Below are positions 1-5,993 of a stretch of DNA of 9,178 nucleotides, in pieces. The stretch's first letter is position 1, and each line of letters begins with the position of its first letter. Both the position numbers and the translations under genes were made by a program. The stretch comes from an uncultured bacterium (GTDB lineage: Bacteria; Bacillota; Clostridia; Oscillospirales; Ruminococcaceae), in assembly GCA_934845495.1 (NCBI GenBank), contig CAKWRB010000044.1:1-9178 (forward strand). The letters run 5' to 3'. The notes under the pieces are model-generated. The model saw only the letters and a list, made by a program, of their open reading frames with translations, was not told the origin of the DNA and made no database searches.

Positions 1-15
1 CACTGCAATCCAGAT

Positions 16-795
16 TTACTCCACCGTCTGACAGCCCTCCTCCCCTTCCAGCAGCAGCTGATCCGGCCGAAAGGCGAGCATCGCTCCTGCACCGCAGGCA
101 GTCCGGCAGGGGTCCAGCCGCAGCAGGGGATCTGAGGAGAAACTGCTGCCCTGCCCTGCCTGGAGCACCGCCGCAATCTCCTCCGCTGTGAGCAGTCCCT
201 GTACAGTATGCAGGTCTGCCACTGCTGCCGGATCGCCGGAAAACGGCTCGGTCAGGCGGTTTCCGCTATCCCGGAGCGCCGGGAGCCGAAGGCTCTTTCC
301 GTTCCGGGTAAGGACAGCTGTAAAATGCTCCCCCGATGGCAGCGCCCGGAACCGGGCATAGAGCGTCAGCACCAGATAGGCCGCTGTCATCGAAGCAAGC
401 AGTGTTCCCAGGCTGACATCAAAGTAGGTGACTCCGTTGTAGCAGATCACCCCCGCTGTGCCAAGTCCCAGCCAGAGCCCCAGGCAGATCCCTGCCAGCA
501 GAAAGCTGACGGTAAAAAACAGGAACCCATCCCGCACAAGCCCCCACCAGCCCAGCCAGGGATAGGCGATCCGCACCATCAGGACAGCCGTCCCCGCCTT
601 TAGAAGGGTCATCGGCCAGAATGGAAGCGGCGGCAGGAAAATCACCAGAGAGGCAAATGCCCCGACCAAAGCCCCGGACAGGAGCCGCTTCCTCAGGATC
701 CTGCGGCCGGACAGGCGGGCACAGAACAGCAGCAGCAGATAGTCGATGAGAAAGTTCACTGCCATCAGCACATCGGCATAAACCGGTATCTCCAC
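16..795 (-). CDS. spoIIGA: Sporulation sigma-E factor-processing peptidase SpoIIGA, possibly truncated at the C-terminus
   Basis: This is a membrane-embedded aspartic protease of the SpoIIGA (peptidase U4) family, which cleaves pro-sigma-E in the mother cell after septation. From the start chosen here it has 259 residues. Five hydrophobic segments lie at about 1-25, 37-57, 61-80, 87-112 and 128-147, and a soluble domain follows with the catalytic motif DSGN at 176-179, close to Asp183 of the Bacillus enzyme. The N-terminus (VYADVLMAVNFLIDYLLLL) is typical of the family. I prefer the GTG at 793-795 because GGGGAG lies 7 bases upstream of it; an in-frame ATG at 823-825 adds ten basic residues but has no ribosome site. 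Known relatives run to about 270-310 residues, and this one stops just after the FRPD motif. Reading past the TAA gives IWIAV, which resembles the missing strand. In relatives sigE follows, and it would lie beyond the left edge. Confidence 0.88.
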   Translation of the reverse strand: MEIPVYADVLMAVNFLIDYLLLLFCARLSGRRILRKRLLSGALVGAFASLVIFLPPLPFWPMTLLKAGTAVLMVRIAYPWLGWWGLVRDGFLFFTVSFLLAGICLGLWLGLGTAGVICYNGVTYFDVSLGTLLASMTAAYLVLTLYARFRALPSGEHFTAVLTRNGKSLRLPALRDSGNRLTEPFSGDPAAVADLHTVQGLLTAEEIAAVLQAGQGSSFSSDPLLRLDPCRTACGAGAMLAFRPDQLLLEGEEGCQTVE

Positions 796-1096
796 TTTCC
801 ATCTCCCCTTTCTTCTTGCGATCATACCAGAACCGTCCGGAATATTCTGTCAGATCTGCGGCTGTGCGGATGGCCGCCCTGTGTCCAGGAACGGACTTAA
901 CCTCCCCTTTGGGCGAGCTGGACAGGTTTTTTGTATGAAATATTGTGTTTGCACAAAAACCGAAACAAGAAAAACTGCAGAGCAGGTAAAGGAATCCTGC
1001 ATACTGCCCGCTAAATCAGCAGCATCTTGAGGAGCTGCGCCATGGCAGGAAAAAGAGAGAGGCAAAGCATCATGCACTCGCCCGTATGACTCCCCG

Positions 1097-1119
1097 ATGA
1101 GCCGACTGTCCGGACTCAT
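1097..1119. repeat. Bulged inverted repeat upstream of a promoter
   Basis: ATGAGCCG (1097-1104) pairs with CGG-A-CTCAT (1111-1119), giving eight base pairs with one bulged A and a six-base loop. It ends 13 bases before the -35 box of the next promoter. It may be a protein-binding dyad or part of a minus-strand leader. No T-run follows on either strand, so it is not an intrinsic terminator. Its function is unknown. Confidence 0.4.
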
Positions 1120-1132
1120 TGTTGCGCTCCCC

Positions 1133-1161
1133 TTGACGAACGCAGCCTTTCGTCCTATATT
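1133..1161 (+). promoter_or_regulatory. Sigma-A type promoter for the small membrane-protein gene
   Basis: TTGACG (1133-1138) and TATATT (1156-1161) are separated by exactly 17 bases. Transcription would start near 1168, about 56 bases before the ATG of the small gene. The -35 region also contains TGACGAA, which matches the seven-base Spo0A box core, but a single match of this length is expected several times by chance in a window of this size. Confidence 0.65.
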
Positions 1162-1223
1162 AGATGATATATCAAAATCTGCAGCGGAGAGCTGTTCCGC
1201 TGTTTTCAAGGAGTTATGCCTCT

Positions 1224-1436
1224 ATGAGTAAACAGAAAAACAAAGGACCTTCCGAGCGCGAGCTGGTGATTTCACGGATCAAGAATCTCATGATCGGGTC
1301 AGCAGTCGCCGCTGGATGTATGCTGTTGGGAATCTTGTCCCACATCGACTTTGTCACCATTCCAGCTCTGGTGATCCTCGCCGGGTCCCTGTCCGGTCTT
1401 CTCTCCCATCTGCTGCAGCTGCGCCGGCTCAAATAA
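1224..1436 (+). CDS. Small two-helix membrane protein of unknown function
   Basis: This is a 70-residue protein that I do not recognise. A hydrophilic, basic N-terminus (about 1-20, many K, R and E) is followed by two hydrophobic segments, at about 22-40 and 46-64. These are separated by a short HIDFVT turn, and the protein ends in a basic tail (LQLRRLK). This suggests a helical hairpin in the cytoplasmic membrane. The ATG at 1224 is chosen because AAGGAG lies 10 bases upstream (1208-1213); an in-frame start further upstream at 1164 would fall at or before the predicted transcription start. The gene has its own promoter and a terminator just downstream, so it appears to be monocistronic. Its position next to the transporter operon does not establish a functional link. 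Confidence 0.65.
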   Translation: MSKQKNKGPSERELVISRIKNLMIGSAVAAGCMLLGILSHIDFVTIPALVILAGSLSGLLSHLLQLRRLK

Positions 1437-1445
1437 CCTCTTCTG

Positions 1446-1517
1446 AAACTGCAATTTTGCCCCCTTCGGAAACTGTGAACATTTTTCTGTACAGGGACAG
1501 CAAAATTGCAGTTTTTT
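1446..1517 (+). terminator. Long-stem intrinsic terminator after the small gene
   Basis: The arm at 1446-1460 (AAACTGCAATTTTGC) pairs perfectly with 1500-1514 over 15 bases, and a T-run follows at 1512-1517. The 39-base loop is unusually large but can fold internally, with CTGT at 1473-1476 against ACAG at 1491-1494. It begins 10 bases after the stop codon of the small gene and most probably ends that transcript, insulating the operon that follows. Confidence 0.75.
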
Positions 1518-1537
1518 GTAAATTTTCCGGCAACTTA

Positions 1538-1567
1538 TTGACAACTTCAAGTTGTCACTATTATAAT
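1538..1567 (+). promoter_or_regulatory. Consensus sigma-A promoter of the transporter operon
   Basis: A perfect TTGACA -35 box (1538-1543) and a perfect TATAAT -10 box (1562-1567) are separated by 18 bases in a locally AT-rich stretch. Transcription would begin near 1574, leaving a leader of about 60 bases before the first ATG. A promoter this close to consensus would be strong if unregulated, which fits the overlapping palindrome being an operator for a repressor. Confidence 0.85.
1539..1557. promoter_or_regulatory. Perfect 19-bp palindrome, candidate operator
   Basis: TGACAACTTCAAGTTGTCA is a 9-base inverted repeat around a single C. It covers five of the six -35 bases and most of the spacer, where a bound dimer would block RNA polymerase. 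A further copy of the half-site CAACTT lies at 1531-1536, 11 bases (about one helical turn) before its counterpart at 1542-1547. MarR-type repressors (GbsR/OpcR) control related osmoprotectant operons, but no regulator gene lies in the window, so the binding protein is inferred. Confidence 0.65.
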
Positions 1568-1589
1568 ATTTTTATACCAAATGAAAAAT

Positions 1590-1603
1590 GTATCAGGTGA
1601 TAC
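1590..1603. promoter_or_regulatory. Second dyad in the operon leader
   Basis: GTATCA-GG-TGATAC is a 6-base inverted repeat roughly 16-30 bases after the predicted transcription start. Its sequence is unrelated to the promoter palindrome. It could be a roadblock operator for a second regulator. As RNA it would form only a weak hairpin with a tiny loop, so a DNA site is the likelier reading. Confidence 0.35.
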
Positions 1604-1633
1604 TGCAAACTCAACTAGGAAAGGGGTTACAAA

Positions 1634-2749
1634 ATGATTCGATTTGAGCATGTAACCAAACAGTATGGCGACAATGTGATCCTCAACGACCTCAACTTTG
1701 AGATTGAGGAAGGAAAGTTTGTCATTCTGATCGGGCCCAGTGGCTGCGGAAAAACCACCACCCTGAAAATGATCAACCGACTGATCGATCCCAACAGCGG
1801 CCACATCTACATCGATGACAAGGACATCAACAGCATCGACAAAGCCGCTCTGCGCCGCAGCATCGGCTATGTGATCCAGCAGATCGGTCTCTTCCCCAAT
1901 ATGACCGTGGCACAGAACATCAGCGTTGTGCCCCGTCTGCTGAAGTATCCCAAGGAAAAATGTGACGAAATCGTTCACGAGCTGCTGGAGATGGTGAATA
2001 TGCCCTATGAACAGTATGCTCACAAATATCCCTCTGAAATGTCCGGCGGTCAGCAGCAGCGTATCGGCGTACTCCGTGCCCTGGCAGCTTCGCCGCCGAT
2101 CGTACTGATGGACGAACCCTTCGGCGCTCTGGACCCCATGACCCGAACCGTTCTGCAGGCTGAGGTGAAAAAGCTCCAGCGCAAGCTGAACAAGACCATT
2201 ATCTTTGTAACACACGACATGGAAGAGGCCATCAGCCTGGCAGATGTGATCATCTTCATGGATAAGGGTCAGATTGCCCAGATCGCCTCCCCGGAGGAGA
2301 TGCTCCGCAACCCTGCCAACGACCTGATCCGCAGCTTCCTGGGCAAGCATATCAACGAAACCAACGAGGCCCTGACCATTTCCAACTTCCTGCGCACCAA
2401 CATCTTCAAGGTGAGCGCTGACCGCGGAATCCTGGAATGCACCGAACTGATGGCACTGCATGGTGTTGACACCCTGCTGGTGACCGATGCAGAGGACCGC
2501 TATCTTGGCACTGTGAGCATCGAGGAAATCAACGAGCACAGCCAGGAGCACCTGGAGAGCATCGCGCCGCTGGTACACCGTGTCATGCCGGAGGCCACCA
2601 CCTCTGACGAGGCAAAGGCCTGCTTTGACAAGCTGATCAATCAGGGCGGAAACTATGTGGTTGTTCTCAACCCGGACCAGACCATCGCTGGTATCGTGAC
2701 CCGTTCCAGCATGGCCCGGGCACTGGCCTCCGCAGTCTGGGGGGATTGA
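1634..2749 (+). CDS. opuCA: Osmoprotectant (glycine betaine/carnitine/choline class) ABC transporter ATP-binding protein with CBS domains
   Basis: This is the ATPase of an OpuC/ProV-type importer and powers uptake at the inner face of the membrane. In its 371 residues all nucleotide-binding motifs are present: Walker A GPSGCGKT (34-41), Q-loop near 82-83, signature MSGGQ (136-140, with M in place of the usual L), Walker B IVLMDEP (156-162), D-loop GALD (164-167) and switch His194. From about 250 to the end there are two CBS-like repeats, each with a GVDTLLVTD or NYVVVLNPD type strand followed by G-T/I-V. In relatives CBS domains sense ionic strength or cyclic nucleotides and gate transport. 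AAGGGG lies 7 bases before the ATG. It is the first gene of the operon, and the next ATG begins three bases after its stop. Family assignment is firm; the transported compound is not known. Confidence 0.93.
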   Translation: MIRFEHVTKQYGDNVILNDLNFEIEEGKFVILIGPSGCGKTTTLKMINRLIDPNSGHIYIDDKDINSIDKAALRRSIGYVIQQIGLFPNMTVAQNISVVPRLLKYPKEKCDEIVHELLEMVNMPYEQYAHKYPSEMSGGQQQRIGVLRALAASPPIVLMDEPFGALDPMTRTVLQAEVKKLQRKLNKTIIFVTHDMEEAISLADVIIFMDKGQIAQIASPEEMLRNPANDLIRSFLGKHINETNEALTISNFLRTNIFKVSADRGILECTELMALHGVDTLLVTDAEDRYLGTVSIEEINEHSQEHLESIAPLVHRVMPEATTSDEAKACFDKLINQGGNYVVVLNPDQTIAGIVTRSSMARALASAVWGD

Positions 2750-2752
2750 TGT

Positions 2753-3415
2753 ATGACAAGATTCTTTAACGCACTCTCCAACTTCTTCGAGATCTACGGC
2801 GATATGTTCTTCAATGCCATCCAAAAGCACCTGCTCTATGTGCTGGTATCAGTGGCCGTCGGCTTTGTTCTGGGGCTGGTGTTCGGGATCCTTCTCTCCC
2901 GGGCTCCGCAGCTCTCGGCAATTACTCTGCCGCTGATCTCGGTCTTTCAGACCATTCCGGGTATCGTCTTTATCGGTATCCTCTTCCTGTACACCGGCAT
3001 GAAGCCCATCACCGTACTGATTGCGCTTTCCATCTATGCCATGTTCCCAGTGCTGAAAAACACCTACACCGGCCTGCTCGGTGTGGAAAAGCAGTATCTG
3101 GAAGCCGCATGGGGCTGTGGTATGACCCCGATGCAGACCCTGATGCAGGTGGAGCTGCCGCTGGCCATGCCCAACATCATCGGCGGACTGCGTCTCTCCA
3201 CTGTCTACACAGTGAGCTGGGCAACCCTGGCTGCAATCATCGGCCTGGGTGGCCTGGGCGACTTCATCTATCAGGGCGTATCCTCCAACAATGATACCCT
3301 GATCCTTGCCGGCGCCATTCCCGCTGCAATCATGGCTGTCGTGCTGGGCAAACTCATCGACCGCCTGCAGATCGCTGTCACTCCCCGCGGCCTGCGGAAA
3401 GGAGGGGCAAAATGA
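2753..3415 (+). CDS. opuCB: OpuCB-type osmoprotectant ABC transporter permease
   Basis: This 220-residue inner-membrane permease belongs to the OpuCB/ProW family and is one half of the channel. Hydrophobic segments lie at about 27-48, 56-80, 86-100, 145-170 and 180-200. The QTIPG motif (66-70) is characteristic of the osmoprotectant subgroup. The cytoplasmic coupling loop that docks on the ATPase reads EAAWGCGM and ends in LPLAMPNIIGGLR (about 117-145). The start is the ATG at 2753; GGGGGGA, at the end of the ATPase gene, serves as its ribosome site. It overlaps the next permease gene by four bases (ATGA), a sign of translational coupling that would keep the two permeases at equal levels. Confidence 0.92.
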   Translation: MTRFFNALSNFFEIYGDMFFNAIQKHLLYVLVSVAVGFVLGLVFGILLSRAPQLSAITLPLISVFQTIPGIVFIGILFLYTGMKPITVLIALSIYAMFPVLKNTYTGLLGVEKQYLEAAWGCGMTPMQTLMQVELPLAMPNIIGGLRLSTVYTVSWATLAAIIGLGGLGDFIYQGVSSNNDTLILAGAIPAAIMAVVLGKLIDRLQIAVTPRGLRKGGAK

Positions 3416-4020
3416 CTTCTAAACTTCTGATTGAACACCTTACCATTGTCCTCTGTGCCATCTGCATTGCTATTGTAGCGGGGCTGATCCTGGGTGTGGT
3501 AGCTTACCTCTTCCCCGTGGCCCGGAAGGTGATCCTCAACCTGGCCGACCTGCTCCAGACCATTCCCTCCCTGGCTATGCTGGGCCTGATCATGATCGTC
3601 ATCGGCGCCGGAAAGCAGACCGTTATCGCCGGCCTTGCCCTATACTCCCTGCTGCCGATTATCCGCAATACAGTACTGGGCCTGACCGAGGTCAGCCCGG
3701 CCATCAAGGAAGCCGCGATGGGCTGCGGCATGACCAAGTTCCAGTCGCTGTTCCAGGTGGAGCTTCCCATGGCGTTCCCGGTGGTATTCACCGGCATCCG
3801 GATTGCGACCGTCAACTCGATCAGTACCGCTGTCTTTGCCACCTTCGTGGGCGGCGGCGGCATCGGTTCGGTGATCTACCGCGGCATCAGAATCCAGAAT
3901 ATGGGTATGATCCTCTCCGGAACCGCAGCTCTGATGATCATGGCGATCTTCTTTGACACTCTGATGGGCTGGGTGGAACGCCGTATGACCGCCAAAAACA
4001 GCTCGGTCGCTTCCAAGTAA
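3412..4020 (+). CDS. opuCD: OpuCD-type osmoprotectant ABC transporter permease
   Basis: This 202-residue protein is the second permease of the importer and pairs with the preceding one. It has the same architecture: a hydrophobic segment at about 10-34, QTIPSL at 49-54, two further hydrophobic segments around 55-90, a coupling loop with EAAMGCGM (100-107) ending in LPMAFPVVFTGIR, and a final hydrophobic segment near 165-190. Its ATG lies within the end of the upstream gene and is preceded by a strong AAAGGAGG (3398-3405) at 6-base spacing. In the Bacillus opuC operon a binding-protein gene separates the two permeases. Here the permeases are adjacent and all three binding proteins follow. Confidence 0.92.
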   Translation: MTSKLLIEHLTIVLCAICIAIVAGLILGVVAYLFPVARKVILNLADLLQTIPSLAMLGLIMIVIGAGKQTVIAGLALYSLLPIIRNTVLGLTEVSPAIKEAAMGCGMTKFQSLFQVELPMAFPVVFTGIRIATVNSISTAVFATFVGGGGIGSVIYRGIRIQNMGMILSGTAALMIMAIFFDTLMGWVERRMTAKNSSVASK

Positions 4021-4054
4021 CAATGGACTTTCCCTGAAAGGATGGTGGATTCAA

Positions 4055-4987
4055 ATGCTCAAACGCTCCCTTGCGCTTCTCACCTCTGCCGCTCTGGCGG
4101 CCAGCGTACTGTCCGGCTGCAGCAGCAAACCCATACACGAAATCGAACTGTACGACGGAAACTACTCCGAAATCCAGCTGGTTCACAAAATGGTGGAGCT
4201 GCTGGTGGAGGACCGGACTGACATTGAAGTCACCATCAAGGATCAGATGTCCTCGGTGCTGATGTTCCGGGAACTGACCCGAGAGGAGCCGAGCTGTGAT
4301 CTTTTCTGCTCCTATGATGGTTCGGTGCTGACCACCCATCTGAAACAGGGCCCGACCGATGTTCCGGGCGGGGTTGAGCTGTTTGACTATGTAAGCGAAC
4401 AGGTCTATGACAAACACCACATCATTATGATGCCGCCGCTGGGCATCAACAACACCTACTGCATCGCCGTACCGGAATCGGTGGCCGAGGAATACAGCCT
4501 GAACACCATCAGCGATCTGATCCCGGTAGCCGGAGAGCTTACCTTCGGGGCAGAGCATGAGTTCTTTGCTCAGGAGGGCACAGCTGGAACCATGAAATTT
4601 GGCCCCTTCACCAACTTCTATGGTCTCAAATTCAAGGAGACTTTCCCGGTGGATATCAGTCTGAAATACACCGCCATTGAAAACGGGAACTTTGATGTGA
4701 CCGAAGTGTACACCACCGATGGACTCAACCGCAAGGCAAATCTCAAGGTACTGGAGGACGACCGCAACTTCTTCCCTGAATACAATGGCTCACTGCTGGT
4801 GCGGGAAGGGCTGTTTGAAGAGATGAAGGATGTGGCTCCGGATCTTCGGGAGATCCTTGGACTGCTCAGCGGCACCATGAACAACGAAAAAATGACCGAT
4901 ATGACCTATGCCGTGGATGTGGAAGGCCGCTCCGTGGAAGAAGTCGCACGGGAATTTTTGATTGAAAACAACCTGCTGGATGCATAA
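4055..4987 (+). CDS. opuCC: OpuCC-type substrate-binding lipoprotein, first of three
   Basis: This is an extracellular, lipid-anchored receptor of the osmoprotectant-binding (OpuAC) family, 310 residues long. The signal peptide ends in lipobox LSGC, with Cys22 as the lipidated residue. Family signatures include LGINNTYCIAV (129-139), NTISDLIPVAGELTFGAEHEF (from 150), the TTDGLN segment (220-225), KVLEDD (231-236), FFPEYNG (239-245) and a VDVEGR-SVEEVAREFL tail. Tyr87, Tyr135, Tyr219 and Tyr243 are kept in all three paralogues and are candidates for the aromatic cage that binds quaternary amines. It has a 3-residue insertion at AGT (177-179) that the other two lack. An AAAGGATGGTGGA stretch supplies its ribosome site. 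Its exact ligand cannot be read from the sequence; gene_symbol is a family label. Confidence 0.88.
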   Translation: MLKRSLALLTSAALAASVLSGCSSKPIHEIELYDGNYSEIQLVHKMVELLVEDRTDIEVTIKDQMSSVLMFRELTREEPSCDLFCSYDGSVLTTHLKQGPTDVPGGVELFDYVSEQVYDKHHIIMMPPLGINNTYCIAVPESVAEEYSLNTISDLIPVAGELTFGAEHEFFAQEGTAGTMKFGPFTNFYGLKFKETFPVDISLKYTAIENGNFDVTEVYTTDGLNRKANLKVLEDDRNFFPEYNGSLLVREGLFEEMKDVAPDLREILGLLSGTMNNEKMTDMTYAVDVEGRSVEEVAREFLIENNLLDA

Positions 4988-5027
4988 CTGCCCCATCCCA
5001 GCACCAACCCTATGGAGGCTCTTGCTT

Positions 5028-5945
5028 ATGAAACGAATCCTACCCATTGTTCTGTCCGCCATCCTGATGACCGGTGTCCTCGCTGGATGCTCCAACGAGG
5101 CTGCTCCGGAAATCACCCTTTATGACGGAATCAATTCCGAAATGCAGCTGATCCACAAGATGGTGGAAATCCTGGTCGAGGACAAAACCGACGCCGAAGT
5201 GACCATCAAGGACCAGATGTCCGCTGTGAATATGTTCCGGGAGCTCACCCGGAAGGAACCCAGCTGCGATATCATGAATTCCTATGACGGCACCGTTCTC
5301 ACTACCTTCCTCAAGCAGGACCCCAGCAATGTACCCGAAGGCCAGACCCTTTACGACTATGCCAAGCAGCAGGTGCAGAATCAATATCAGGTAGATATGC
5401 TCGATCAACTGGGCATTAACAACACCTACTGCATCGCTGTGCCCCAGGCCATTGCCGATCAGTACGGACTGGAGACCATCAGCGACCTGATCCCCGTAGC
5501 TGGTGAGCTGCGGTTTGGCGCAGAACACGAATTCTTCACTGCAGAGGGCACCATGAAATACGGCCCCTTCACCCAGTTCTACGGCCTCAACTTCAAAGAG
5601 AAGATCCCGGTGGATATCAACCTCAAGTACGCCGCAGTGGAAAATGGCAGCTTTGAGGTGACCGTTGTTTACACCACCGATGGCCTCAACCGCAAGGCCG
5701 GCCTGAAGGTCCTGGAAGACGATCTGGGCTTCTTCCCTGAATACAACGGCGCCCTGCTGGTGCGGGACGGCCTGTACGACAAAATGAGCGAGACAGCCCC
5801 CAACCTGCGGGAGGTGCTGAACCAGCTGGCTGGAACCCTCACCAATGAAACCATGACCGACCTCACCTACACTGTGGATGTGGAAGGCCGTACCGTGGAA
5901 GAGGTGGCACGGGAATTTCTGACTGAATCCGGTTTGATTGGCTGA
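5028..5945 (+). CDS. opuCC: OpuCC-type substrate-binding lipoprotein, second of three
   Basis: This is a 305-residue paralogue of the preceding gene with the same fold. The start is the ATG at 5028, where GGAGG (5014-5018) sits 9 bases upstream and a proper signal peptide begins (MKRILPIVLSAILMTGVLAGC). An earlier in-frame start would overlap the upstream gene and add a non-signal sequence. The lipobox is LAGC with Cys21. The four candidate cage tyrosines are Tyr86, Tyr134, Tyr215 and Tyr239. The N-terminal pocket segment reads YDGINSE and the second motif NSYDGT. It lies 40 bases after the first receptor and 48 before the third. Residues 217-247 are identical to the third paralogue. It probably feeds the same permease with a related but different ligand; the ligand is unknown, and gene_symbol is a family label. 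Confidence 0.9.
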   Translation: MKRILPIVLSAILMTGVLAGCSNEAAPEITLYDGINSEMQLIHKMVEILVEDKTDAEVTIKDQMSAVNMFRELTRKEPSCDIMNSYDGTVLTTFLKQDPSNVPEGQTLYDYAKQQVQNQYQVDMLDQLGINNTYCIAVPQAIADQYGLETISDLIPVAGELRFGAEHEFFTAEGTMKYGPFTQFYGLNFKEKIPVDINLKYAAVENGSFEVTVVYTTDGLNRKAGLKVLEDDLGFFPEYNGALLVRDGLYDKMSETAPNLREVLNQLAGTLTNETMTDLTYTVDVEGRTVEEVAREFLTESGLIG

Positions 5946-5947
5946 TG

Positions 5948-5961
5948 CCGATCTAAATCGG
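5948..5961 (+). repeat. Small hairpin between the second and third binding-protein genes
   Basis: CCGAT (5948-5952) and ATCGG (5957-5961) form a five-base stem with a CTAA loop, starting 3 bases after the stop codon and followed by only three Ts. It is too weak to be a real terminator but could protect the upstream mRNA end or slightly lower readthrough into the third receptor gene. Confidence 0.3.
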
Positions 5962-5993
5962 TTTGGGTAATATTGTAACGGAGGTTATAACTT

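Larger units (their letters stand above)
796..1223. other. Intergenic region between spoIIGA and a small membrane-protein gene
   Basis: This 428-base divergent region holds no convincing gene. The longest frame in it (minus strand, 850-1209) needs a TTG start, lacks a good ribosome site and resembles no family I know. It contains a short dyad TTGTG-N4-CACAA (943-956), a bulged hairpin (1097-1119) and a plus-strand promoter (1133-1161). I found no clear promoter or paired Spo0A boxes facing spoIIGA, so its expression signal is unresolved. Confidence 0.6.

Noticed and set aside
898..932. A terminator-like AACCT...AGGTTTTTT arrangement on the plus strand.
   Set aside because: The outer and inner stems compete for the same bases, the inner stem has a C-C mismatch, and there is no plus-strand gene upstream for it to end.
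1134..1140. TGACGAA as a Spo0A box controlling spoIIGA.
   Set aside because: The motif is seven bases long with one free position and is expected several times by chance in both strands of this window. It lies about 340 bases from spoIIGA and within another promoter.
850..1209. A 119-codon minus-strand open frame in the spoIIGA upstream region.
   Set aside because: It needs a TTG start with no good ribosome site, overlaps a likely promoter and hairpin, and the product has low-complexity, mixed composition with no recognisable motif.
1581..1637. An 18-codon upstream frame in the operon leader whose TGA overlaps the ATG of opuCA.
   Set aside because: It has no ribosome site and would begin only a few bases after the predicted transcription start. 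The overlap is neat but could be chance.
1547..2830. A long (over 400 codons) minus-strand open frame opposite the ATPase gene.
   Set aside because: It is the antisense shadow of opuCA: the plus strand has every ABC ATPase motif in order, and the minus frame has only codon-bias residue patterns (many H, V, Q, D).
4962..5027. An earlier in-frame start for the second receptor.
   Set aside because: It would overlap the preceding gene and put a non-signal, proline- and cysteine-containing stretch before the signal peptide. The ATG at 5028 has GGAGG at 9-base spacing.
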